A stretch of DNA of 64,000 nt from JBFMFR01 sp040752025 (lineage in GTDB: Bacteria > Chloroflexota > Anaerolineae > Anaerolineales > UBA4823), in the NCBI GenBank assembly GCA_040752025.1, contig JBFMFR010000033.1, forward strand, positions 17,344 to 81,343. The letters are read 5' to 3'. Shown one piece after another: positions 27,827 to 36,314 of the stretch. The notes beneath the pieces were generated by a model. It saw only the letters and a list, made by a program, of their open reading frames with translations. It did not search any database and was not told the origin of the DNA. A program made the position numbers and the translations under genes. How positions within the stretch are numbered: the first letter of the stretch is position 1; each line of letters starts with the position of its first letter.

Positions 27827-27883
27827 AACTTTCTCCTGGAATCTGGTTGCCCTGGTAAATCTTTCGTTGCAATCCGGCCCGGC

Positions 27884-30800
27884 TCAGGGGATCAGGTACT
27901 CCAGCAAATTAGCGAAGATTTGCTGTCCCTGACCGGTCATGTTGGCCGGACCGGCATCGAAGCCCCACAGACAGAAATTGTTGGTCTGGATGATGATGGG
28001 GTAAAAATTCGGGTCGGACGGATTTTCTGCCACTGTCTCGATGCCTGCCAGCGGCGCAGCCTGATTGATGGCGTAGAAACTGGTATCGCTATTGTAAATG
28101 GTCACGATCTGGTCAGCGGGGATGGCGATGGTGTTAGGAATTTGCCAGATTGGTGATGCCGGGTTGACCACTTTTGCCTTGGCTCCGATAGCGCTGGTTC
28201 CATGTGGCGCACCGATCAACAGCCCCAGCTTACCCAGGAAGGCATAGCCGCCCTGCCCGAGGGCCAGCACAGGCTTGCTACTGGAGGCGATGCGGTTGGC
28301 TTGAGCGCCGGTGGCATCGCCCCAGTTTGGTGCAGAGCCGGTTTCATAGCCGATCAGGATGGCTTTGTAGACACTGAAGTCGGTAGCCATGATGTTGTTG
28401 ATTTGGATCAAATCGACGACATACCCATTCGTGTGCGTGAGTGTTGGCACACCCAGGAAAGACTTGAAGCTGTTGGCAGTCACTGCATCGCTGCTGTAGA
28501 TGTAAGCCAGTCGGATTTGAGATAGAGCGGTCAGCGTAGCCGCTTGCCCGGTAGCGTAAGCCTGGGCTGTTTGGGTCACTGCCAGCACCTGCGCCGTGGC
28601 CGTGGCGCTGTTGCCCAACTGCTGCGCTGTGGCGGTCAATGCTGCTGCGGCCTGCGCCGTGGCAGCTACATCCGGCGTTGGTGTAGATGTCTGAAGGGGA
28701 GCGCTGTCCAGGGCATCGGGAATGCCATCCCCATCGGTATCGGTCTTTAAAGGATCTAACCCTCGGCTGACTTCATCGCCGTCCTTCAGCCCATCGCCAT
28801 CCGTGTCTGGATTTAGCGGGTCTGTTCTGCGCTGGTTGACTTCTTCGCCATCGTCCAGGCCGTCCTCGTCAGTGTCGCGCTTATTCGGCAGCGTTTTCAA
28901 TTCGAGTTCCTTACCGTTCGTCAGCCCATCGCGATCGTCGTCACCGCCCAGCCAGGAGGCAGTCGCCGAAACTGCCGAAATCGTAGCCTGGTTGGCGTTA
29001 GCCAGGGCCGCGGCGGTGGCAGTGCCGGCCTGGTAGGTCTGCTGCACGAATATGGCCAGCTCGGTTTGTGCTACCAGCGCGGTTTGCATGGCGCGTTCGT
29101 TGCGGTTGGACAATGCCCTTGTGAACAGGCTGGTGATTCCGGCCAGGACGACGCACACGGCCAGCAGCACTGGCAGCACCCATACTGGGATGACCCCCCG
29201 GCTGACGATTTCACCGCTGTGCGTCTGGCGCTGCCCCAGTCCTGGGTTGATTTGCACTGTGAATATGTGCCCTTTTTCACCGCCAAACCATCGTTCCTGG
29301 CGCAATTGTGCGCGGAATTCAGTCGCCGCGCTGCGTCCCTCCATGATATTCACTTGCAGGCGCGCCGGGGTGAATGTCAGGTCATGCTGGCGGCTGTCCC
29401 AGCTCAGATCGAATACTTCCTGGGTATTCCCCTGGTTGTGGATGATGATTTGCCCGGATTGACCGGCATCCATGCGCTGCGGCTGTAGTTCGCTGGCGTA
29501 TTGCGAGTAAGCGCTGATAGTCAGCACCAGGCGCGCTTCAGCCACCTCGCCAGGGTTCGTCTGGCTGGCGACGGACACAGTAAATGAATAGCGCCCTGCC
29601 CGGCTCTGGGGGCTGCGCGGCGGTTGGATGAACAGGGTCATTTCGTGCTGCGCCCCGGGCATCAGTCGCTGTGCGCTGTCTGGCAGCATCAGCCATGCCT
29701 CAGGCAGGCCCGAGGCGCTCAGGATGAAGTGATCTACATCCATGCCACGGTTGAGCACGATCACACCCACGGCCACGCTCTCCCCGGGTTCGACGGCCAC
29801 CTGCATGTTTTCGATGTGCATCGCCACCTGGCCCTGGCCCTGGCTGGTGTGCAGCCGGCTGATGTCCACCGGTGTGCCATCCGCTCGCAGGATCGTGGAT
29901 GCTGAGAAGGGTTTGAGTGCAGCCGACGCGCTGGATTGGGCCGTTAGCAGCCGCAGCCAGACTTCGCCAATGCGCACGGCTTTCTCGGGCGGCCACACTT
30001 GCGGCACACCTGGCGGCAGGCGCGTGCTGCCCAGGTAGGTCCCGTTCGTGCTGTTCAGGTCCGTAATCAGGTATTTCGCGCCATCGAACTCCACTCGGGC
30101 GTGCTGGCGGGACGATTTGGAATCGTCCACTACAACGTCGCACTTGGGATCGCGCCCGATGGTCATACCGCCGGGTTTGATCAGCACGGCAAGGCTGGTC
30201 TTATCCTTACGCATGATCTGGATGCGGTCCTCGCTGGCGTCAGGGGCCGGGTTAGATTCGGCCTGAACGGAAGACGCCCCTGCTTCCTGCAGCCCTTGCT
30301 GGTATTGTGCAAGCAGGCTGACTGCCGCCTGCAGTTCCGCCGGTGCTGAGCTGATGCTCTGCGCCAGTGGGATGATCACCTTGAGCGCCGTTGCCAGTTC
30401 GCTGGCGCTGGCGTAGCGTTGCCCGGGGTCTTTTTCCAGCGCCCGCAGCAGGATGTTTTCCAACCCGGCTGGCAGGTCCGCACGGAGGCTGCGCGGGGTG
30501 GGCGGCGGCGTCTGGGCGTGGAAGCGGATCGCATCCGTGATTGTCTTGGCCGGGAAGGGCAGCCGCCCGGTGCATAGCTCGAATAACAGCACACCCAGCG
30601 AGTATACATCACTGCGCTCGTCGGTGATCTGCCCTAAGGCCTGTTCGGGTGACATATAGGCTGGCGTCCCCATCGAGATCCCATCCTGGGTTACGATCCC
30701 GCCTTCCGCCAGCTTAGCCAGACCCAGGTCAGTGATCACCGGGCGATATGGCAGGCTGTCCACTGCCTCCGGCTCGATCATGATGTTGCTGGGCTTGATA

Positions 30801-31216
30801 TCGCGGTGCAGCACCCCCTGGCGATGAGCGTAATCCAGCGCCAGCGCCACCTGGCGCAGCAGTTGCACGGCCTCGTGCAGCAAGATCCACTTGCGATTGG
30901 CTCGCAGATCGCGCAGCATCTTGTCCAGGTTATCCCCTGGAATGTATTCCATCACGATGTACAGATAGCCGTGATCTTGCCCGAAATCGTGTACCTGCAC
31001 GATGTTGGCGTGGTCCAGTCGGGCCGTGGAGCGCGCTTCTTGCAAGAAGCGCTCCTGGAAGTTGGGCTGCCGGGCGAAGTGCGGGTACATCACCTTGATC
31101 GCCACGTTGCGTTCCAGAGTCTGGTCGTGGGCTTTGTACACCGCGCCCATGCCTCCCTCTCCCAGCAGGCTCAAGATTTTATACCGGTTGAGTGTCTGGC
31201 CGATCAGGTGTTCCAT
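27884..31216 (-). CDS. Transmembrane Ser/Thr protein kinase with FHA, TSP3 and GATase-like sensor domain
   Basis: The protein has 1110 residues. The PknB-type kinase domain (~10-270) is intact: GEGGMGAVYKA, Lys41, Glu60, HRDIKPSN (137-144), Asp163 in DLG, and GTPAYMSPEQ. FHA domain at ~330-425 (IGRDPKCDVVV, SRQHARVE, NGTYL). Ig-like domains precede one membrane helix (~675-700). Outside are thrombospondin type 3 calcium-binding repeats (~755-842) and a C-terminal domain (~895-1110) with a class I glutamine-amidotransferase-like fold. Its nucleophile elbow, LALGQGGYAF, has Gln where Cys is expected, so it probably binds rather than hydrolyses. The chain ends 2 residues beyond EYLIP. It probably reads a signal outside and phosphorylates targets inside, including perhaps the pseudokinase encoded next. 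Confidence 0.9.
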   Translation of the reverse strand: MEHLIGQTLNRYKILSLLGEGGMGAVYKAHDQTLERNVAIKVMYPHFARQPNFQERFLQEARSTARLDHANIVQVHDFGQDHGYLYIVMEYIPGDNLDKMLRDLRANRKWILLHEAVQLLRQVALALDYAHRQGVLHRDIKPSNIMIEPEAVDSLPYRPVITDLGLAKLAEGGIVTQDGISMGTPAYMSPEQALGQITDERSDVYSLGVLLFELCTGRLPFPAKTITDAIRFHAQTPPPTPRSLRADLPAGLENILLRALEKDPGQRYASASELATALKVIIPLAQSISSAPAELQAAVSLLAQYQQGLQEAGASSVQAESNPAPDASEDRIQIMRKDKTSLAVLIKPGGMTIGRDPKCDVVVDDSKSSRQHARVEFDGAKYLITDLNSTNGTYLGSTRLPPGVPQVWPPEKAVRIGEVWLRLLTAQSSASAALKPFSASTILRADGTPVDISRLHTSQGQGQVAMHIENMQVAVEPGESVAVGVIVLNRGMDVDHFILSASGLPEAWLMLPDSAQRLMPGAQHEMTLFIQPPRSPQSRAGRYSFTVSVASQTNPGEVAEARLVLTISAYSQYASELQPQRMDAGQSGQIIIHNQGNTQEVFDLSWDSRQHDLTFTPARLQVNIMEGRSAATEFRAQLRQERWFGGEKGHIFTVQINPGLGQRQTHSGEIVSRGVIPVWVLPVLLAVCVVLAGITSLFTRALSNRNERAMQTALVAQTELAIFVQQTYQAGTATAAALANANQATISAVSATASWLGGDDDRDGLTNGKELELKTLPNKRDTDEDGLDDGEEVNQRRTDPLNPDTDGDGLKDGDEVSRGLDPLKTDTDGDGIPDALDSAPLQTSTPTPDVAATAQAAAALTATAQQLGNSATATAQVLAVTQTAQAYATGQAATLTALSQIRLAYIYSSDAVTANSFKSFLGVPTLTHTNGYVVDLIQINNIMATDFSVYKAILIGYETGSAPNWGDATGAQANRIASSSKPVLALGQGGYAFLGKLGLLIGAPHGTSAIGAKAKVVNPASPIWQIPNTIAIPADQIVTIYNSDTSFYAINQAAPLAGIETVAENPSDPNFYPIIIQTNNFCLWGFDAGPANMTGQGQQIFANLLEYLIP

Positions 31217-31290
31217 GTTTCCCTTTCTTGGCTGCCCTAATCGACGCTAATTAGCCGAACGCGCCGAAAGCATTTTGGAGTTCCCCTACG

Positions 31291-31319
31291 AGTATAACCT
31301 ATTCGGGCGTGATCGGCAA
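31291..31319 (-). promoter_or_regulatory. Sigma-70-like promoter of the kinase-pseudokinase-...-mrfAB run
   Basis: On the minus strand TTGCCG (31319-31314), a 17-base spacer and TATACT (31296-31291). It lies 75 bases before the kinase ATG and is the only clear promoter I found for the co-directional genes down to 16462. Confidence 0.65.
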
Positions 31320-31389
31320 TTGTTAAAATTATGAACGAAATCAGGTGACTTTCTCTACTTTTTGGACTTTTGCCCGTTCAGGCCGGCGT

Positions 31390-32967
31390 TCAGGCTTTCT
31401 GGCTGATTTCGTAAATCTCCTGGTACAGCGGGCGCAGGCGTGGGTAAAGGCGCAGGTAGATGCGCTGGTACAGCTCGTTGTAGATTTCGTGGCGGTGTGG
31501 GTCAGGTGTAAAGGCCTCGCCGGGATGCGTCATCGCCGCTACCGCGCTGGCGAAATCGGAGTGCAGTCCCAGGCCGACCGCCGCGTCGATCGCTGCGCCC
31601 AGGCCAGAAGCTTCATAGATATGCGGGCGGGCGGTTGGCAGACCGAAAATATCGGCAGTAAGCTGCATGGCGGCATCGCTCTGGCTGCCGCCGCCTGCTA
31701 CACGCAGCTCGGTGATTGGCGCACCGCTGCGCCGCGTGGTGCGCTCCGCGCCCTCGCGCAGGGCATAGGCCAGTCCTTCCAGCATGGCGCGATAGATGTG
31801 GGCGCGCGTATGCACGTCGCCAAACCCGACGATGGCGCCGCGCGCTTCCGGGCCGGGCTCTTTCAGTCCCGGCGACCAGTATGGCTGCAAGATCAGACCG
31901 TGCGACCCGGGCGGCACGGCGTTGACCAATTCGTCGAATAATTCTTCTGGCTCGATGCCGCGCTGCTCGGCCAGGCGTTGTTCGTGGTGCCCGAACTCCT
32001 TCTTGAACCAGCTTACCATCCAATAACCGCGGTAGATTTGCAGCTCCAGGCTGTAAGCGCCCGGCACGGCGGATGGATAGGGTGGCAGCAGCGGGATGAG
32101 TTCGATGTAGCGCTGGTGGGTGGTGTTAATCGTGGCTGAAGAGCCGTAGCTCAGGCAGCCGATGTTGGGCTCCAGGCAGCCCGCCCCGATCACCTCGCAG
32201 GCCTTGTCGGACGCCGCCGCGATCACGGGCAGCCCAACCGGGATGCCGGTCGCTTCGGCTGCCTGCGGGCTGATCTCGCCCAGGGTTCCTGCTGGCGGGG
32301 TCAGGTCGGGCAGCATCTCGGGGGCGATTGGCACCGCCTGCCATTTCCAGTCCCAGGGTTTCGACCAGTGCAGGTTCTTGTAATCGAAGGGCACATAACC
32401 CACCTGGCAGCCCACTGAGTCGACCAGTTTGCCGGTCAGGCGGTAGGTCAGGTAGCCAGACAGGAACAGATACTTGTGTGTTTTGGCCCAGATTTCAGGC
32501 TGGTGTGTGCGCACCCAGTTGGCCTCCGCCTCGGCTTGCAGGTAAGCCACCGTGCCAGACATGCCCGACAGGCGAAATGCCAGCCCCCACAGCCCGCCTA
32601 CTGGCGGCAGTCCTTCCGTTCGGCGCTGGTCCAGCCAAACGATCGCCGGGCGCAGCGGCTGCCCCTGAGCGTCCAGGTTGATCAACGTTGAGCGCTGTGT
32701 GGTCAGGGTCACGCCTGCCAGGCGTTCCCGGGTCAGGCCCGGCGTCTGGCTATGTTCCATTTCCTGCCACAATCCCTGGCAGGCCTGGCAGACTGCCTGC
32801 CAGAATACTTCGGGCTGTTGTTCGGCCAATCCTGGCGCGGTGGAGAAATAGGGCTCGATCGGCACGCGCGCTTTGGCTAACAGTTCTCCACGCCCGTCGA
32901 ACAACAGGGCGCGCACACTCTGGGTGCCGTTATCGATTGCCAGGATCAGGTCTCTGTTCGCGCTCAT
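31390..32967 (-). CDS. FGGY-family carbohydrate kinase
   Basis: The protein has 525 residues with GAGGA before the ATG. The FGGY start ILAIDNGTQSVRALLF and the late ATP-site motif LRVAGGGSQSDAAMQ are clear. It is related to xylulose, glycerol and ribulose kinases; the particular substrate is not fixed by motifs. It is the last gene of an operon with a GlpD-like dehydrogenase, which makes glycerol, or another triose- or polyol-type substrate, plausible. The intergenic gap to the dehydrogenase gene is 73 bases. Expression is presumably controlled by the FadR-type operator at 37041-37057. Confidence 0.85.
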   Translation of the reverse strand: MSANRDLILAIDNGTQSVRALLFDGRGELLAKARVPIEPYFSTAPGLAEQQPEVFWQAVCQACQGLWQEMEHSQTPGLTRERLAGVTLTTQRSTLINLDAQGQPLRPAIVWLDQRRTEGLPPVGGLWGLAFRLSGMSGTVAYLQAEAEANWVRTHQPEIWAKTHKYLFLSGYLTYRLTGKLVDSVGCQVGYVPFDYKNLHWSKPWDWKWQAVPIAPEMLPDLTPPAGTLGEISPQAAEATGIPVGLPVIAAASDKACEVIGAGCLEPNIGCLSYGSSATINTTHQRYIELIPLLPPYPSAVPGAYSLELQIYRGYWMVSWFKKEFGHHEQRLAEQRGIEPEELFDELVNAVPPGSHGLILQPYWSPGLKEPGPEARGAIVGFGDVHTRAHIYRAMLEGLAYALREGAERTTRRSGAPITELRVAGGGSQSDAAMQLTADIFGLPTARPHIYEASGLGAAIDAAVGLGLHSDFASAVAAMTHPGEAFTPDPHRHEIYNELYQRIYLRLYPRLRPLYQEIYEISQKA

Positions 32968-33040
32968 GGATATCCTCGTGGGTCCAACAGGGGCGGGGCT
33001 TGCTCCACCAATCTACCTGCCGGGTTTGGAATGGGGCTTG

Positions 33041-34627
33041 CTATCTGTCCCAATGATAACATCTTTTCCACTGGGCCGCGTAAGCCAACGCCTCGTTCTC
33101 CCAGCGCTCGTTATCCCAGCCTAGCTCAGGTTGGGCGATGGCGCAGATGCGCTCCATAAGTGGCAACCCTCCCTCGGGCAGCAGCAGCCCCAGCCGCACG
33201 CGCCGCAGCAGCAGGTCATCCAGGTGCACCACGCCCTCCGCTCGCGCTGCCCAGCGCAGTTCTGCCCACAGGTTGGGCGTGCCGGGGATTGCGCCTATCT
33301 CTTCGCCTTGCGCCGCGGCGCACACCTGCGGCGTGAAGCCGCCGTGCCGCCCGGCCAGGCGCAGGCGCGCCTCCGGGCTCAGATCTACTGCCAGTCCCGT
33401 GCAATCCAACGGTTCTGCCAGCACACGCTGCTCCGGGTCGAACTGCGGGCGGCCTGGCAGCCGCCCCCGGATTTTTTGCAGAGCATCGTGCGCCATCAAG
33501 CGGAAGGTGGTCAGCTTGCCGCCTGTGACCGTTAGCAGTCCATTCTCGTTCCACAGCACGTGCTCGCGCGATTCCTTGGAGGGGTCAGCCTTACCGGTAT
33601 CGATCACCGGGCGCACGCCTGCGAAAGTGCTTTGCACGTCTGCCAGGCCCAGTTCCTGGCCTGGAAAGGCGAATTTCACTGCATCCAGTAAATAATCAAT
33701 CTCGCCGGGGCTGATGTGCGGTTCTTCAGCTAGTTCGAAGGCGTGGTCGATATCGGTTGTGCCGAATAGTGTCACGCCTTCCCAGGGCAGAGCGAACACG
33801 GGCCGCCCATCCTTGGGGTGCAAGAAGCTCACCGAGCGTGTCAGGGGCAGGCGCTGCTTACTGAAGACCAGGTGGCTGCCGCGCAGCTTGCGCAAGCGCT
33901 GCCGCCCGCCCATTTGGGTGCGAAGCTCGTCTGCCCAGGCCCCTGTGGCGTTGATCACCACCTGGGCGTGCAGCTCGCAGGTGCGTCCATCCGCTCCTGG
34001 CGCTTCGTCTCGTAATCGCACGCCGCACACCTGCCCCGAGCGCAGACGAAGCAGATCAACGGCCCGGGCGTAATTCAAGGCCGTTCCGCCATCTTGCACT
34101 GCCTCTTCGATCACCCGCAGCACCAGGCGGGCGTCGTCGGTCTGGGCGTCGAAGTAGCGGTAGCCGCTGCGTAGCCCTTCTTCCGGCAGCAGCGGGCACA
34201 GCTCGCGCATGTCAATGGCATCGTAAGCGCGGTGTCCCCACTTGAGCGCCAGCAGGTCGTAGACGATCAACCCGGTCCCGAAGACCCAGCCAGGGATCTG
34301 ATCGCCGGCGAAAGTCGCCAGCAGGAAGCCCAGGGGATTGACCAGGCCGCGCCCCTCGTGTACCAACCGCTCGCGCTCGCGCACCGATTCCAGCGTCAGG
34401 CGCACCTGGGCGTTCTTCAAGTAGCGGAAACCGCCGTGTACCAGCTTGGAAGAGCGGCTGGAGGTGCCGGCGGCGAAATCCTGCGCTTCCACCAGCAGAG
34501 CGCGTAGCCCCGCCCGGCGCGCCTCGCGTAAGATGCCCGCCCCGGTGATGCCCCCGCCAATCACCACTACATCCCAGGGCTGTTCCAGCCCGGCCCACAC
34601 CTGCTCGCGCCATCCCTTAGTCCACAT
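33041..34627 (-). CDS. FAD-dependent glycerol-3-phosphate dehydrogenase (GlpD/GlpA-like)
   Basis: The start at 34627 (MWTKGWRE) overlaps the upstream stop by 11 bases and has GGAG upstream. The protein has 528 residues. FAD site VVVIGGGITGAGILREARRA; GTSSRSSKLVHGGFRYL is the conserved GlpD/GlpA signature; INATGAWADEL and TVTGGKLTTFR are also typical. The enzyme oxidises sn-glycerol-3-phosphate to dihydroxyacetone phosphate and passes electrons to quinone at the membrane. The C-terminal helical domain (DLLLRRVRLGLLLPEGG) is the usual DAO_C. Translational overlap with the AGPS-like gene points to coordinated production. Confidence 0.88.
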   Translation of the reverse strand: MWTKGWREQVWAGLEQPWDVVVIGGGITGAGILREARRAGLRALLVEAQDFAAGTSSRSSKLVHGGFRYLKNAQVRLTLESVRERERLVHEGRGLVNPLGFLLATFAGDQIPGWVFGTGLIVYDLLALKWGHRAYDAIDMRELCPLLPEEGLRSGYRYFDAQTDDARLVLRVIEEAVQDGGTALNYARAVDLLRLRSGQVCGVRLRDEAPGADGRTCELHAQVVINATGAWADELRTQMGGRQRLRKLRGSHLVFSKQRLPLTRSVSFLHPKDGRPVFALPWEGVTLFGTTDIDHAFELAEEPHISPGEIDYLLDAVKFAFPGQELGLADVQSTFAGVRPVIDTGKADPSKESREHVLWNENGLLTVTGGKLTTFRLMAHDALQKIRGRLPGRPQFDPEQRVLAEPLDCTGLAVDLSPEARLRLAGRHGGFTPQVCAAAQGEEIGAIPGTPNLWAELRWAARAEGVVHLDDLLLRRVRLGLLLPEGGLPLMERICAIAQPELGWDNERWENEALAYAAQWKRCYHWDR

Positions 34628-36296
34628 TGCCCTGCTCCTCAAACAGCTTACCCGGGTTCATCATCCCCTCCGGATCCAGTTCGGCCGCGGCCTGCCGCAG
34701 CAGGCGCATCCCCAACTGCCCCTTTTCGGCGGGCAGGTAGGGGGCGTGATCCACGCCCACCCCGTGCTGGTGGCTGATCGTGCCGCCGTGCGCGACCAGC
34801 GCCTGGCTGGCGGCGCGCTTCATCGCCTGCCAGCGCTCCAGGGTCTCGTCCGGGTCTTCGGCGCGCCGGAACAAATAGGTCACGTACACGCTGGCCCCGT
34901 CGCGGTAAACATGCGAAAGGTGCGCGAAGACCAGGACGCGCTCATTCCCCTGGCTGTGCTCTTGCAGCGCCTGGCGGATAGCGCTTTGCAGCGCCTCGGC
35001 CATATTGGCTACTCGCGCCCAGGTCACACCTGTTTCCAGGGTGTCCAGGGCGTAGCCGCGTTCCCATAACGTGTTGCGCAGGTAGGGTGTCAGGAAGCGC
35101 GACTTTCGCCAGGTCTTGCCCACTACTTCGCCGGTGAACAGCCCGCCATGCGCCCTGGTGATCTCGCCCACCTGTCGCCCAGCCAGGCGCGTGCTGGCGC
35201 GGCTGCCGGTCAGACCGAAGATCAGTAAGCAGCGCCCGGAACGCCCGAACGCGGGACTTCCTGTCCCGCCGTTCGACCCTGTTCCGCACTGCTCGTATCC
35301 CAAAAGTCCCAGGCCGCGCTCGGCCCACGCCACCAGCCTATCTTTACCCGACAGGCGCAGAGTTGTGTCGGTCTCCTGGGCATTGCTCAAGCGCGCCATC
35401 GAAATACCGATGCGCTCCTGTGCTATCTGCCGCACTGCCTCCATACCCTGCTCCCAGTTGCGGAAGAAGACTCCGTAGAAGGCTTCCCGTTCAGGTAGGC
35501 GGCGCACGCGCAGCACCGCCTGGGTGATCACTCCCAGGCGGCCCTCGCTGCCCAGGATCATCTGCCGCAGGTCTGGGCCGGCTGCGCTGGCTGGCAGGGT
35601 TGGCAGATCGAGCGCGCCTTGCGGCGTTTCTACGTGGCCTCCGGCGAACAGGTCCTCGATGCGCCCGTAGTAATAAGATTGCTGCCCGCACGAGCGCGTC
35701 GCTACCCAGCCACCTACTGTGGATAATTCGAAGGACTGGGGGAAATGTCCCAGCGTATAACCACGTTCGTTGAGCAATTTTTCCAGCACTGGGCCGGGAA
35801 GCCCGGCTTCTACCGTTGCCAGGCGGCTGGTTTCGTCCAATTCCACCAGCCGGTTCAGGCGCGCCAGCGAGAGGGTCAGCGTGGGCGCTTCACCCGGCAG
35901 CGGGTTGATGTGCCCGACAACGCTGGTGCCGCCGCCGTAGGGTACCAGGCGCGCTCCCACCTGGGCGGCGTAAGCCATCAACTGGCGCACTTCCGCGGCG
36001 TTTTGTGGGTAGGCCACCCCATCCGGGTAGCAGCCGATGCGTCCTGAGCGCAGCGCCACCCAATCGGGCAGGCTCTGGCCGCGGGCATGGTACAGCCGCT
36101 CGAGTGCTTCGGTTACCACCAGGGGGTGCTCCTTCGCCTGGCACAGGCGGCTGGCTGGCGCTTGCGCCAGAGCCTCCTCCAGGCTGGCGTCCGGGCTGGG
36201 CTGCCCGGGGCCAACTAAACTTTCTAGGTAGTTGGCGGCCGATTCGGGGAAATGGTAGCTGGTGTTTTCTTCGCCCCAACCGTTCCATCTTCGCAT
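34617..36296 (-). CDS. FAD-linked oxidase, alkyl-DHAP synthase (AGPS)-like
   Basis: The protein has 559 residues; AGGAGG precedes the ATG. The N-terminus RRWNGWGEE resembles the AGPS entry motif. FAD_binding_4: LVPYGGGTSVVGHINP. The C-terminal FAD-oxidase domain ends with GGTISHQHGVGVDHAPYL; eukaryotic AGPS has three consecutive His where this protein has His509-Gln510-His511. AGPS swaps the acyl chain of acyl-DHAP for a fatty alcohol to make ether lipids; bacterial homologues may do this or oxidise a 2-hydroxy acid. Residues ~340-358 (GTGSNGGTGSPAFGRSGR) are encoded by a palindromic insertion and look out of place between two conserved blocks. It is placed between the FadR-type regulator and glpD-like genes. 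Confidence 0.82.
   Translation of the reverse strand: MRRWNGWGEENTSYHFPESAANYLESLVGPGQPSPDASLEEALAQAPASRLCQAKEHPLVVTEALERLYHARGQSLPDWVALRSGRIGCYPDGVAYPQNAAEVRQLMAYAAQVGARLVPYGGGTSVVGHINPLPGEAPTLTLSLARLNRLVELDETSRLATVEAGLPGPVLEKLLNERGYTLGHFPQSFELSTVGGWVATRSCGQQSYYYGRIEDLFAGGHVETPQGALDLPTLPASAAGPDLRQMILGSEGRLGVITQAVLRVRRLPEREAFYGVFFRNWEQGMEAVRQIAQERIGISMARLSNAQETDTTLRLSGKDRLVAWAERGLGLLGYEQCGTGSNGGTGSPAFGRSGRCLLIFGLTGSRASTRLAGRQVGEITRAHGGLFTGEVVGKTWRKSRFLTPYLRNTLWERGYALDTLETGVTWARVANMAEALQSAIRQALQEHSQGNERVLVFAHLSHVYRDGASVYVTYLFRRAEDPDETLERWQAMKRAASQALVAHGGTISHQHGVGVDHAPYLPAEKGQLGMRLLRQAAAELDPEGMMNPGKLFEEQGNVD
35237..35286. repeat. Nested palindrome inside the AGPS-like gene (copy d)
   Basis: The innermost stem GCGGGAC-ttcct-GTCCCGC is at 35251-35269. 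GAAC (35247-35250) and GTTC (35271-35274) extend it, and CGGAAC (35237-35242) with GTTCCG (35281-35286) closes it. The same ttcct loop as in copy a, with A-T replaced by G-C in the stem, argues for a conserved hairpin. Confidence 0.65.
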
Positions 36297-36314
36297 AAGC
36301 GCCTCCTGTAATGC

